Of a DNA stretch of 64,000 nt, positions 46,505 to 58,993 are shown one piece after another. Each line of letters starts with the position of its first letter. Positions within the stretch are counted from its first letter, which is position 1. The position numbers were made by a program, and so were the translations under genes. Source of the DNA: Rehmannia glutinosa. Its lineage: Eukaryota > Streptophyta > Magnoliopsida > Lamiales > Orobanchaceae. The stretch spans positions 90,596,616 to 90,660,615 of the forward strand of contig CM071924.1 of NCBI GenBank assembly GCA_016081115.2, in the 5' to 3' direction. The notes under the pieces are model-generated. The model ran no database searches and was not told where the DNA came from. It saw only the letters and a list, made by a program, of their open reading frames with translations.

Positions 46505-46877
46505 TATAAATAAGAATGAAGTTGAAAATCAGCTTAATTTGAAGATTAAGATGATTCGAAGTGATAAAGGCGGAGAGTATGTTGCTCCGTTTGAAGAATT
46601 TTGCTCGGAAGTGGGTATAATTCATCAAACGACTGCTCCCTACTCATCTCAATCAAATGGAGTTTCAAAACGCAAAAATCATACTCTTAAGGAGATGATG
46701 CCCAAAACTTGTGGAGGGAAGCCATACTTTCTGCAAACTACATTCTTAATAAGATCCCACACAAAGGTAAAAATGAAACTCCATATGAGTTATGGAAATG
46801 ATGTAAACCGTCATATAAATACCTCCAAATGTGGGGGTGTTTGGCTAAAGTTGAAGTACCTAAGCCGAAACAAGTAA
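46505..46877 (+). pseudogene. Copia integrase, C-terminal half
   Basis: Starting in register with 41775 it reads MIRSDKGGEYVAPFEEFC and TAPYSSQSNGVSKRKNHTL. The catalytic Glu expected in the VAERKN/VSERKN box is Lys here. A frameshift follows near 46710. With both this loss and the protease change the copy is inactive. Confidence 0.85.
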
Positions 46878-48673
46878 GAATCGGACGATCGATTGTACTT
46901 TAATTGGATATGCTAACAATAGTAGTGCATATCGCTGTTTAGTGCACAAGTCAGCAATTCTTGATATAAATAAAGGTATGATTATTGAATCAAGGAATGA
47001 TGTATTCTTCGAGAATATCTTTTCGAACAAAGAACGGAAAGAAGGAAGTTCGAGTAAAACGAACTTATGAAACTGCAAGGTTACCTCAAAGTGATGATGA
47101 AAAAGAACCAAGTCGCAGTAAAAGGACAAAAGTAGTTAAGTCTTTTGGTCCTGATTTTCTAACTTATATGTTAGGCAATGAACCCAGAACTATTCAAGAA
47201 GCATTGTCTAATCCAGAAGCTCCTCGTTGGAAATAAACTATCAATAATGAGATATATTCCATCATGCAAAAGTACACTTGGGAGTTAGTTGATCTTTAAC
47301 CGAGTTGCAAACCTTTTTATGATGCAAGTGGATCCTTAAAAGGAAGTATAAATCAGATGGATCTATAGACAAGTATAAAGTCCGTTTGGTAGCTAAAGGG
47401 TTTAGACAAAAAGAGGGATATGACTTCTTTGATACATATTCTCCTGTTACGAGGATTACATCCATTCGTATTCTCATTGCTATTGCAGCCTTGCATAAAC
47501 TTGAGATACATCAAATGGACGTTAAGACTGCCTTCTTGAATGGTGAATTTGAAGAGGAGATCTATATGGAACAACCCGAGAGGGTACGTTGCACCCGCTC
47601 AAGAGCGAAAGGTGTGTAAACTTGTTAAGTCACTTTATGGACTAAAACAAACACCTAAGCAATGGGATGAAAAGTTTGAATTGACTATGAAGTCAAACGG
47701 TTTCAAGATCAATGAATATGACAAATGTGTCTATACTAAAGGCACTAGAAATGATTACGTCATAGTATGCCTTTATGTAGATGATATGTTGATTATGGGT
47801 AGTAGACATGATTTAATCGTGAATACTAAGAACATTTTAAAGAAGAACTTTGACATGAAAGATATGAGATTATCTAATGTTATATTAGGGATTAAAATCT
47901 CTAAAACTTTGGATGGAATTATCTTGTCACAATCCCATTATGTCGAAAGCATACTTAGAAAGTTTAATGCTTTTGATAGTCCTCCGACTAAGACACCTGT
48001 AAATCTAACTCTACACTTGGCGAAGAATAGAGGCAAACCGGTTTCTCAGCTGGAATATGCAAGGGTAATTGATAGTCTAATGTACTTAACGAATTGTACA
48101 CGTCCAGACATTGCATATCCAGTGAGTAAGCTAAATAGGTTCACAAGTAACCCGAGTACGGATCACTGGAAAGCCGTGAGTAGGGTACTTAGATATTTAA
48201 AGTATACCATGGACTATGGAATACTTTATACGAGATATCTAGCAGTATTAGAAGGATATTGTGATGCCAGTTGGATATCAGACACAAAAGACTCCAAGTC
48301 CACAAGTGGATATGTTTTCACAATAGGTGGAGGACCGGTGTCGTCGAAGTATTCTAAGCAGACGAGCATAGCTCGATCCACTATGGAATCCAAGTTCATT
48401 GCTTTAGATAAAGCTGGAGAAAAATCAGAATGGCTTAGAAACTTCTTAGAGGATATTCCTTGTTGGAATAAGCCTATGCCTGCTATTTTGATACATTGTG
48501 ATAGTCAATCAACTATTGGTGGGGCACAAAGTAGTATCTATAATGGTAAGTCTAGACATATACGTCGAAGACATAATACCATTAGACAGTTGATTTGGAA
48601 TGGAGTTATTTCAGTTGACTATGTGAAGTCAAAGAAAAACCTTGCGGATCCACTTACAAAAGGCATAAATTGA
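46878..48673 (+). pseudogene. Copia RT and RNase H
   Basis: Frames hold the acidic linker (DDEKEPSRSKRTK), then KARLVAKGFRQ-like sequence, YSPVTRITSIRILIAI and MDVKTAFLNGEFEEEIYMEQ. A frameshift near 47580 leads into one 377-codon frame with KLVKSLYGLKQTPKQWD, the catalytic LYVDDMLIMG, YLTNCTRPDIAYPVSKL and RNase H motifs YCDASWISDTKDSKSTSGY, STMESKFIAL and KSKKNLADPLTKGI. The RT-RNase H catalytic residues look intact in this last frame. Confidence 0.9.
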
Positions 48674-49269
48674 GATCAATTGTATAAAATATTAAGGGGA
48701 ATGGGTTTAAAATCCACAAACTAAAGAATATTCATAGCGATAACCCAACCTTGTGAATTGGAGATCCTAAGACCTTGGTTCAATGGGACAACTAAGTTAT
48801 GAATGTTTAGCTAAACACTTGGAAAATGTGTTAGCTCATTCTCGAAACATCCAAGTGAATCAAAACCTGCTGAATGTGGTGAGGTTAAGTTTAAGACTTT
48901 TAATGATTCATATATCGAAATGTGGAGTATGGCAGGATACTCTTCAATAGGAGATCACATATATAAGCGAGAAGTAATGGCCGCTTCAAAGAAACACTTA
49001 TGAATCTAAGATATGGTCCAGGGTCGAAATGGACACAACGTGAGAACAACAAGTGTTAGAGTTGTTATTAAGTAAGTACTGTTGTGTCGGTTTACACAAA
49101 CGGTTGAGTAGTTCAAGACATCGCATCACTAAGCAACCAGTAAATCCGATAGTATTTTACTAATGAAGTTCTAAGCCACAAGCTACCTATCCTGATGCAA
49201 TAACAGTTCGCCGAGACTTTCAAGTGAATATGCATACACACATGCATTAATTTTATTCATGTGGGGGAT
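48674..49269 (+). other. Copia 3' non-coding region and polypurine tract
   Basis: There is no ORF. It ends CATGTGGGGGAT just before the 3' LTR, the expected plus-strand primer. Confidence 0.8.
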
Positions 49270-50359
49270 TGTTGGAATTTTGTTTTGGTAAAATGGGTAT
49301 TGACCCGATTTTGACCAAATAATTAAGTGGTTTTCATTAGTGAAAAATAGAATTAAATTATTTGTAAAATTTCTACTAAGAAAGTAGATGAGAATAACAT
49401 TTGGAATTTCTCAAAACCAATTCCGGGTGAATGAGAAATTAATGCTAGAAACTAGCCACTTAATACTAGAAAATGATATGGAAAATAAAAAATGTTAGGA
49501 AGGAGAAATGCTCCATCCCACATAGGAAAAGTAGACAAAGTTTGTTCACTTGATATATCCCAAGTTGGACTTATGGATTTGGGCCCTTGGGGGCACCCAA
49601 GTTTTTAAAGGGGTGAGGACCTACATGCTTGTGGGTTTGGTTCAAAACACACACGCGCGTGTGCGTGCCCGCCCTCCTCCGCCTTCCCGGCCGGGGTCGT
49701 GGTCGTGGGCTTGGGCTTGGGCCCTTATTCTTTTTGGACCAAAAACCTTTAAAGTAAATAAATAAATAATTTTTTAATTAATTAATTAATGCTTCCAACG
49801 GGAAAGTGTTCGCTTCTGAGCACGAGATCACGCACGTGTCGTGCGTCAAGTCATGACTTTATCATTTTCGTTCGCATCCACGCATGGGCACACGCACGGG
49901 CCATGCGCCAGTCGTAAGGCCGATGCTAAAGCGGTGCCGAACAGCAGGCGATATTTATTTGTAAACATGTCTTTTCGAGCCAAAAGACATGATATTTCCA
50001 TACGGGCACCTGATGCCTATATATTTTGAACCCCTGTAGATGAAATGAGACAAGAAAAACATAAGATATAAGATTAATAATCGATTCATTGCATTATCTG
50101 CATATTGACATTCCCTCCTGTTCAAATGCTTGAAAGTCTAAACACATTTAGTTCGTTGTAATTCTGGTTTTTGCAAGTGCTGCTAAACTGGAATAGAAAT
50201 AGTCATTATATCTTAGAGACATACGCCGGAACCATTAGCACTTTGTATGCGGGGTGTTTTCATCTTGCGGAGACTGAATCGAATTCAGGCCTCGACTAAG
50301 CCAAACACTCAAACACGAGCCATTCCTTAAACAGAAACCTTCCTAAATTTTACCCAACA
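49270..50359 (+). mobile_element. Copia 3' LTR
   Basis: It starts TGTTGG and ends CCAACA. It is similar to the 5' LTR over most of its length, but the block 49650-49730 (CACGCGCGTGTGCGTG, then GGGCTTGGGCTTGGG) is instead closer to the solo LTR at 57894. Confidence 0.92.
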
Positions 50360-50497
50360 CTTATAACATAATACATGAAGAACTCAAGAAAATTACGAGG
50401 CATCATCTGAGTATTTGTCTAATTTCATATACATATTATATTTATTTAGTAATTTTGTATTTTACTAGGTTAATTTATGCATCAAGATATCAATAAC

Positions 50498-51339
50498 TGT
50501 TCAAATTGGTTTATGGAAATTGGATTTTGACTGGATTTTGACCAATTATTTAAGGGCGTTCATATATTTGTTATAGGAAATAAATGAAATAAACGTAAGA
50601 TACGCCGCATGTAGATAAGTTTAGTATTTTAAATTTCTTAAAATCAATATCGGGTGAATGAGAAATTAATGTTTAAAGAAAGCCACTTAAATATCTTTTA
50701 TATATGAAAATTAAAAAAAATGGGAATGTGGAATAAGACACATCCTACATGGAAAGCATTTCAAATACTTGACTTGTTTATATACAGTTTCACCAATAAT
50801 GAGTAATCATGTGGAGCTCCTTATGGTACATCCTAGTGGACCAAGTCATTTTTGACTAGTTTTCGGCTAGCTCAAAGAGCACCATCCGAACCATAGCCAG
50901 ACACGCGCACGCCACTTTTAGTCGCATTGGGTTCTTTAAAGATGCACTTTGCACGCACTTCGCTTTATCGTCGTCTGGTAAGAGTCGTTGATTGCGTATG
51001 TTCGGATGACGACATGATTGTCCAATGTGGTGGTGGCGAATTGATTTTGATGCGTGTATGTTCGACCATTAGATCGTGGTGACCATGTCGGACATGATTG
51101 TCCAATGCACAATGGTCTATAAATAGAATTCCCTAGAACTCATTTTGGATATGAAATTTTCAAAATTTAACATACAAGGAATGTGTATATTTCGAGAGTT
51201 CAAAAACATCAAAAGTTCGGAGAGTCTGGCGGTTGCTAAAATACCGTAAACACCATGACTGGGGCATTTCGTCTTAAAGAGAAATAGTCCAACTCATTCA
51301 GCGGCCATTTCGATATATACCAGCCACGTTTATCCAACA
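50498..51339 (+). mobile_element. Old copia solo LTR
   Basis: It starts TGTTCAAATTGG and ends ATCCAACA, flanked by perfect 5-bp repeats ATAAC (50493-50497 and 51340-51344). The body is a diverged relative of the LTR at 39029 (TTTTGACCAATTATTTAAG, CGGGTGAATGAGAAATTAAT). Confidence 0.87.
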
Positions 51340-51410
51340 ATAACATTAACACAATTTAGTGGCTAATAAAATGATAAAATCTACATCTAGCATAGGAGTA
51401 ATACTTATAC

Positions 51411-52695
51411 TAAGGGTGCATTTGTATGGGGGGATTTGAGAGATGATTTGTGATGAGAAATTGAAATTCTTAGCTATATTCACACCATTGTTTAACTTAT
51501 AAATTCAAAACAATGGATTTCAAATTCATCTTTAAGTTTTAGTTGATTTTTAAATAATTTTAAATCTTTCATAAAACCTAGTCATTTGAAACTCTTTTTT
51601 TTTTATGCACACTTGCATATTCATACGTACACACACTTCACAAGTACACACATTGCACACACTACAACACACCCTATCTCTTTTACACATATATTCACAC
51701 GCACTTTCCCTCATCACACATATATTAAAATTTATACATTTCATATTTTTTTTTGTCGAACGATAATATTTTATTATAACAACTCAAAAACTAAAATTAC
51801 AATTACAATCATAACCAACGGGCTAAGAGCCGATATGACTAACTAAAAACCAAGTTGGGAATTGGTAAGACCAATTCAAATTCACAATATGGACTTAAAA
51901 AACTACCCACCCCAAACTAAACCACTCCACGCCGGGAGACTTCATCACTCCTTAATAGAGACTGTAACACACAAAAAAACTGAAACCGGGCACGAGCAAC
52001 CACTGCATACTGCAGAACAGAAAAAACTAATCCGCCTACGAGTTTCGCAAATCAACCGGGAAAAGAAAATACAAACAAAAAAAGAAAACAACAACTATAG
52101 CTAAAAAACGAGATGAAAAAATACAAAAAATTACCTCCCCCTTACCCAACTCTACTGATGCAGCCCATCATCTACTCAGCTCCGAGACACCTCCGTGGAG
52201 CTCTGATCCGCTTTCACCCTAGAACGAAAAAATCGGTCCCCTCCGAATAACACTAGGAACCGCCATCGTCTGCCCTCCAACAGAAAGCATGGAGGGGGAA
52301 GGGAGGGAGGGAGGGGAAGGGGTGAGGGTGGCAGCTGTGGTTGGGGAGGGAGGGGAAGAGGATATTAGGTTTGTGCTTTTTTTGGGTTAGAGAGAAGGGA
52401 GAGGAAAGTTAAGTTAGAGAGATAGAGAGTTTTTCATATTTTATTAATAAATGTATAAAATTGTAACTATTTATAAAAATAATAAGATTATATCTTTCAG
52501 TTTTATTTATTAAAAGCCAACTAAGAAATAATTAGAGCTTTTAAATTTTTTATCAAAATTTCACGATGGATTTGAAATTTTAACACAAATCTACATCATC
52601 CAAATAAGATAGATGGATTTCAAATCAAGACATTTGAAATTCATTCATATTCAAATACATTGAATTTGAAATCCCTCAATCCCAATGCACACTTA
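51411..52695. mobile_element. MITE split by a retroposon
   Basis: The ends read TAAGGGTGCATTTG and, on the other strand, TAAGTGTGCATTGGG, with GGGATTTGA-type sequence after each. Without the insert at 51750-52431 it is about 600 bp. The superfamily is unsure. Confidence 0.55.
51750..52431 (-). mobile_element. Retroposed LINE/SINE-like copy with 11-bp duplication
   Basis: It is flanked by TTTCATATTTT at 51739-51749 and 52432-52442. A T run follows the left copy (a poly-A tail on the - strand), preceded in - strand sense by ATAATAAAATATTATCGTTCG, common at L1 3' ends. The right part has a purine-rich leader (GGGAGGGAGGGAGG). The short size suggests an internally deleted LINE. Confidence 0.68.
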
Positions 52696-52720
52696 TCAAT
52701 CTCAAACTCAAAATCTAATA

Positions 52721-52970
52721 CTCCCTTCGTCCCAATTATATAGTCCAGTTAGACTTTTCACACAGATTGAGAAAAAGTATTGGAATACAAATATATAAAA
52801 TAATTATTTGATTTGCCCCTATTTAATGAATAGTGTGAATTACAGAATGCGTATTAAATAGGGCTATAATAGTAAAAGAATTGAAAAATACTATTAAATA
52901 TGAAAACTGGACTATATATTTGGGACATCCCAAAAAGGAATAGTGGACTATATATTTGGGACGGAGGGCA
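52721..52970. mobile_element. Stowaway-like MITE, 250 bp
   Basis: The left end CTCCCTTCGTCCCAATTATA and right end (reversed) CCCTCCGTCCCAAATATATAG are flanked by TA, as in Stowaway elements. The right terminal piece GGACTATATATTTGGGAC is present twice. Confidence 0.8.
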
Positions 52971-52987
52971 TACTTACATATTATCAT

Positions 52988-53599
52988 TAGAAATGGCAAC
53001 GAGGCGGATTTGGGGCGGGTTTGTAAAGCCTGGGACCCACCTTGCCAAGGAAAATTAAGACCGAGGACCCACCCCGCCCAGCCTCAAGACCCGCCAATAT
53101 ATTTTTTAATTGCAATAATTTATTTTTTGTATTTGTGGCCAAATTTTGAAAAGCAATCTAATGCCAATAGGTCAAAAAAATATAAAATTATGCAACTTAT
53201 TATAACTATTTTTTACAACTATTTAACTACTATTAAGATTTTTTCTTTAAAAAAAATACTACTAGGATATTGCAATTGTACTCAATTAATACTCAAAATA
53301 AATATTCAATGTAGAATATTACAAGATGTTACATTAGTAAATTAAAAATCAATACAACACTCAAATTTAAAAGTAAATAATGCAACGATATCTCAATACA
53401 TATTTACAAATATAATAAAAACTAATATGCGGGGTGGGTCCTATTGGACCTGGGATCCACCCCGAACCCAGGCTGATTTTGTAGTTTTGGACCTAAGACC
53501 CGCCTCGGGACCCATTTTTATCCGGGTCTAGACCCACCATGTCGGGGCGGGTTTGATGTGGGGGCAGCTGGTTTTTGACCCGCCCCACTCCCATCCCTA
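52988..53599. mobile_element. hAT MITE, 612 bp
   Basis: Perfect 8-bp repeats ATTATCAT lie at 52980-52987 and 53600-53607. The ends are TAGAAATGGCAAC and TAGGGATGGGAGT. GGCGGGT/ACCCGCC-type sequence lies near both ends, and AT-rich DNA in the middle. Confidence 0.87.
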
Positions 53600-53607
53600 A
53601 TTATCAT

Positions 53608-54179
53608 AGTTTCATTACACCTTCTCCAAAGAAGAGTTTCCTACAAAAAAAAATCTCTTAATTTATTGTGTTTCTTGATGTTGATATTTAATTTGAAATA
53701 ATGTTATTATATATTTACTACAAAATTAAGTAGCGTGTCATGAAACCAATCTCTCGGAGTTTATACTTGTCTTATTACATATATTAGATTAGGTTACTTA
53801 ATTAGATGCAAAGCTCTATTAATTATTCAAAGTCTAAAGTGGAGTCTCTCCTGACTGAGATAAATAAAAATATAAAAAATCACCCTCAAACTCCCTCATT
53901 ACATCTCTTGAAATGACATCCTTACACATCAATGTCCCTTTTGGTTATATACTAAAATTCATACATGTTATTTATATACATATATTTAAGTGATCAATCT
54001 CTATATTATGGTTTGGACTTTGAATATTTGCCTCCTCTTCAAACTACATCTTAGTTTAATTAAAACATTATCTGTGAGTTTGGAAAATTTATTAACATGT
54101 TTCTCATTAATTCTTGAAAATGAAGCTCCCTAATTTTGTCTCTGAATCATCAAGCAATGGCGTTTTCTTTCCCATTCTA
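53608..54179. other. Intergenic, nothing recognised
   Basis: AT-rich with no gene visible. Confidence 0.4.
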
Positions 54180-54187
54180 GTTGTCGG

Positions 54188-54889
54188 TAGGGATGGCAAT
54201 TTCCTCCGAACCCGACGGAGGATCCGATACCCGACCCTAACGGAGGAGGGTATGGAGGGTAGTTTTGTACCGATTAAATAAATGGGTATGTGGGTATGGG
54301 TATTTTAGGTATGGGTATGGAGGTGGGTCTAGGTACATCCTACCCATACCCTACCCGATACCCGATTAAATAATAATATTATATATAATATATCTACATA
54401 TATATTTATTTATAATATTTTACATATATTTTTTTATTTATACAACTCTATTTATTTATATTTAAAGAAAATGATTTTTCCCAAGTCTCAAAAAATCTAC
54501 TAACCCATTAACACTTTTGTTTAATCCTTTTTAATATTTTGCTATATTTTTATAATATATAGTTCGCTAATTCTTATCTGTATTCTTTTTTCCTTATTGT
54601 TTCCTTTAGAATTTAGTAAATATCTATATTTTTATTTAAATAACTCAAATTTCTCTTTAAAATTTAAATAACTTAAATTTGAAAAAAATACAATTGTAAG
54701 TGGTAAGAGGGTATGGGTATATTATGAATACTCTTCGACTACGTCCGATGGGTATGGGGATGGGTATTAAAACATTATTTGTGAGTTTGGATGGGTATTT
54801 ATTAACATGAATATAATAAATGGGATGGGGATGGAGGATATTTTGAATCCTCAATCCTCAACCCAATGGCGTTTTCTTTCCCATCCCTA
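54188..54889. mobile_element. hAT MITE, 702 bp, with extended flank repeat
   Basis: Perfect 8-bp repeats GTTGTCGG flank it (54180-54187 and 54890-54897). The ends are TAGGGATGGCAATTTCC and TAGGGATGGGAAAGAAAA. GGGTATGG/CCATACCC runs fill both ends. The last 27 bases of the element repeat the left flank almost exactly. Confidence 0.83.
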
Positions 54890-54897
54890 GTTGTCGG

Positions 54898-56378
54898 ATC
54901 CTAAAATGCTGATTCAAAGTCTAGTCCCAATTGTTCACGAGCTGTAAATTGGGGGGCCCTAACCCCTTATTCTATTTAATCACATTGTAACTTGAACAAG
55001 AAATTAGTTTACCCCTATTTTAGGACTTTGATTTTGAAAATTTATCCTTTATGGTAAGTGTGAACAAACATAGCGTGTGCATGTGTGATGTGAAGGGTCA
55101 CAATCAGGATTCGATATTTGGGAGATCTACAGTTGACACATCAAATAATTATTTTATATAATAATAAAATTTAAAATATATTTATATTCAAATACAATGT
55201 CAAAAGTCAAAATTCATCATTAATCATCCCAAAACATATGATTACAATCATAGTATATGAAAATTCATAACGTCTCTACTTCATATCAGGTCTCTATTTC
55301 ATGTCACGAAAATCATTTATACTAAAATTCTTAATAATTTGTTTTTCATATGTATTAGAAAATAGCTATTTCAAATGTTTTGATATATCAAGGTCCACAC
55401 AGTAGTTACTTCAAACTTCAAAGTTAGTCATGGGTGTGGTGTATGATCCACAATAATTTTCTTCATCAATAATTTGGATTGGGGGCGAAAAGACTTATAA
55501 AATAACACATATGAATATATATTTAATTAAAAAAATTGGGGAAGGGGCCCCCCTACCATGAATGTGACTCGGTCTCTGGTATATGGTTATATGCAATATA
55601 AGATGTATCAAAATGTATAAGAAAATAACTCACTATGGGTATATGAATAGGGTTAAAAAACCAATTCAAGATTACTCGTAACTTAACCGAGATGACGAGA
55701 TCGATAGCAGAAACTCTATTAAACTTTTCGTTAACTATGACAAACCAAGCTTGAAGATATACTTTTATATTTTCACAAAGATTTGGAACTCGATTTGAAC
55801 AGTAAAAATATAAAATAAATCTACTAAAACTCAATTCATGTTCGACACTATTAAATTTCGTTCAAATTTGATTATAATAACAATCAAATCAAGTTTGAAT
55901 GCAATTTATCGAAATTCGATAGAAATTCAAACAAATTCATATATAAATATAAAACAAATTGATCATATATAGATATATTTGATTAGTTTGAATCATATTA
56001 TTTATACCCCTTTTATGTATGTGGATGTAAGTTCATATGATCTTGGGTTACTAGCTATCACTCTACCGTTGCAATCGTGTGCCATGTTTAGTGATGTCGG
56101 CATTATAAATATTTGCCCACTTTATTTAATATAACATTTCATGTTACATTAATAAATAGGAAACAAAAAAAAAAAATAGAGCAACTTTAACGTGGATCCT
56201 TTCCGCTTAGGATAAAATTTTAAAATTATAAACGGTTGGAGTAAATCTTGGGTTTTTATTTCCAACCCTTAATAGTGCAGGTTCATTCGCATCTCATGAA
56301 CGAAACAGAATTAGTTATCATTGTTACAATTTCTATATATTAACACTAATTATATCAATATGATATGATTTTAATTAG
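54898..56378. other. Intergenic, nothing recognised
   Basis: AT-rich. I see no coding pattern and no clear element ends. A poly-A stretch lies at about 56166-56178. Confidence 0.4.
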
Positions 56379-56820
56379 GACGACACGACACGACACATAA
56401 CCTGACATGAATCTAACACAAATTTACTTGATCGGTTCGGGTCAAATTCGGGTCAGACACGGTCAACACGAGAAAAATATGTCAAATCAGGCGACCTGTG
56501 TGTAGACACGATTGACCTATTGACAATATTTTTATATTTTGTGATGTTTTAATTGGTTATATGATGATGTACAATTAATTATTAAATGTATTTTTTAATA
56601 ATTTAATGTATTTTTATTTGTAATTTTAGTTTTTTCTCCATTTTTTTTCGTGTCTTACATTGTTATTTTGTGTTGTGTCGGGTTACTCGGATCATAAATA
56701 GGTCGTGTTTGTGTCGTGTATCTTGACACGAATAATTAAACAGGTTCGTGCCAAACGTATAATACCCGTATCAGAACACGCTCCGCAAATATGAAACACA
56801 ACACGATTCACACCACTAAT
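56379..56820. mobile_element. hAT-like MITE relic with GTGTCGTG repeats
   Basis: The left part has ACGACACGACACGACAC and the right part, reversed, AGTGGTGTGAATCGTGTTG. The internal motifs (GGTCGTGTTTGTGTCGTGT, GGTTCGGGTCAAATTCGGGT) are like those in the element at 33787. The ends are not exact. Confidence 0.5.
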
Positions 56821-57893
56821 TTGCCTAGGGTATATCATAATAACATTTATTTTATCTGATGAGGACAATTTTCTGACAATTTTATAACAAGTTAGGTTAG
56901 TTATCTCTCTCCTTCGCTTTCTTTAATTTCTTTTTATTTCCCCTCATTTTCTTCTAGATTGAGAGAACAAAATATTTAATTTAATGAAGTAATAATATAT
57001 AATAGAAACAAACCAATCCTTAGATACATTGCAATCATCCACACACGTGCGCCGGCCCCACGTGCAAACTCATTGTCTGCTTGACCGTTCACTAGAGGCC
57101 ATATATGTCTGCATCACTTTCCAACACCAATTTTCTCATTTTTATTTCAACCAAACATGACTCTCCATTAATTAATTTTAATAATTTTATCTACCCAAAT
57201 AAAAAAGTTTAATTCTTTGGAGACCACCATGTGTCGGGCCAGATTCTATAAGTTTGGCCATTTCTAAGTACAACAATATTATGGAAAAATGATTTGGTAG
57301 GAGCCCTCTAGAAATTGAAATACTAAAATTTCAAATACATTTTTGAATATAATTTTTTTCAAGGATAAATATATTAAAAATTGAACTTTTAGTTATTGTT
57401 TGAACTTTATTTTGTTCTTGGTTTCCTTAAAGTTAAGCTGGTTGTCACGTTTGCCCCCCACTTATATATGATACCTTGTAAATATGCATATGGACAAGTA
57501 TGATTTTATGGAAGCAAAAAAAAAAGTACAATGCATCTATTTATTTTTAATTATCATTACTAACAAAATGTACATGGATTAATTTTTCTTCCACTCCTCT
57601 TGTCTAAATCAATCATATATTATTTTGTAACTTATGATTATCATGGAAAGTTATCGACATTTGAGTTTGTTTAAACATTAGGAAGTTAAATTCATCATGA
57701 ATACATAAACTATAGGAAAATTTGTCACATACAAAATATAATTCCACATTCTCATATTTATGGCGTTTTTATGTATATATATCAATCATCACATAATCAT
57801 TGTAATTTGGCAAGTTTAAGGGTTCTATTCCACACTTTTCTCTTTGTATAAAAAAAAGGCTAAGAATTTTATTTGATTTGTACATTTTAAAAT
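56821..57893. other. Intergenic, nothing recognised
   Basis: AT-rich with no gene. It ends in AAAAT, the target duplication of the next LTR. Confidence 0.4.
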
Positions 57894-58988
57894 TGTTGGA
57901 ATTGGTCTTTGATAAATGGGGTGTTGACCCGATTTTGACCAATTAATTAAGTGGTTTCCATTTGTGAAAAATAGAATTAAATTATTTGTAAAAATTCTAC
58001 TAAGAGAGTAGATGAGAATAGCATTTGGAATTTCTCAAAACCGATTCCGGGTTAATGAAAAATTAATGCTAGAAGTTAGCCACTTAATACAAATAAATGG
58101 TATGGAAAATGGAAAATGTGATGGAGGAGAGTTGCTCCATCCCACATAGGAAAAAGGAGGCAAAATTATACACTTTATTTATCCCAAGTTGGACAAATGG
58201 GTTTGCCCCCTTGGGGGCACCCAAGTTTTTAAAGGGGAGAGGACCTACATGCTTGTGGGTTTGGTCAAAGCACACACGCGCCCGCCGGCCGGCTCGGCTC
58301 TCCCCGGGCCGTGGGCTTGGGCTTGGGCTTTAAGGCCCTTATTCTTTTTGGACCAAAAACCTTTAAAAAATTAAATATTTAATTAATTTTTGTAATTAAT
58401 TAAATAGATTTAATTAATTTTCGTAATTAATTAAAAGAGTTCAACTGGGAAAATGTTTCGGCCCACAAGACGGGCAGAGCACGGCCGACGCCTGCGTGCG
58501 GCCTGGGTCGTGTTGGGTGCCGAAGGTCCGAGCTCGCACGCAGGCGGCGCACGCCCCGTCGTCAGGTCGTGCTCTCCGGGACAGATGCGTCATTCGGTCT
58601 GCAAAGGTGTTTTTTCGAGCCTACTGACGCGATTTTCCGCACGGGCGCCGTTGCCTATATTAATGAAGCCCCTCATCGATGAAAAACATACGAAAAACTC
58701 AGATTAAAATCGGTCATTTGCATTATAAAGCATATTGATTCTCCCATTCCTTCAATAGCTTGAAAGTCAAAACACTACGTTTGTTTGTTGTGTTTCGAGT
58801 TTGCAAGTCTTTGTAAATTTGAGACGTAAAAGTCGTTGTATTTTAGAGGCGAGCGCCGAATCGTAAGCACTCGATTGCACGGGCATTTTCGTCTTTGAGA
58901 CCGATTCAAATCGGGCCTCGACTTAATCCCAAACACTAAGCCATTTTGTTTAAACAGAAACTTTTCTTTCACCATAATTTACCCAACA
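57894..58988 (+). mobile_element. Copia solo LTR
   Basis: It starts TGTTGG and ends CCAACA, with perfect 5-bp repeats AAAAT at 57889-57893 and 58989-58993. It matches the LTR pair of the element at 39029-50359. A GC-rich block (58270-58600) includes GGGCTTGGGCTTGGGCTT and GGCCGGCTCGG. Confidence 0.92.
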
Positions 58989-58993
58989 AAAAT

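Larger units (their letters stand above)
39029..50359 (+). mobile_element. Tork-like Ty1/copia element with nested Helitron
   Basis: Two LTRs (39029-40116 and 49270-50359) flank gag, protease, integrase, RT and RNase H in copia order. The flanks TTTAT and CTTAT agree at four of five bases. Without the 4.7-kb Helitron in integrase the element is about 6.6 kb. The usual Met primer site is not found after the 5' LTR. Every ORF has frameshifts, so it is an old copy. Confidence 0.9.

Noticed and set aside
57894..58988. ORFs in the GC-rich part of the solo LTR (such as 58453-58707)
   Set aside because: They are open by composition only and lie within an LTR with clear ends and target duplications.
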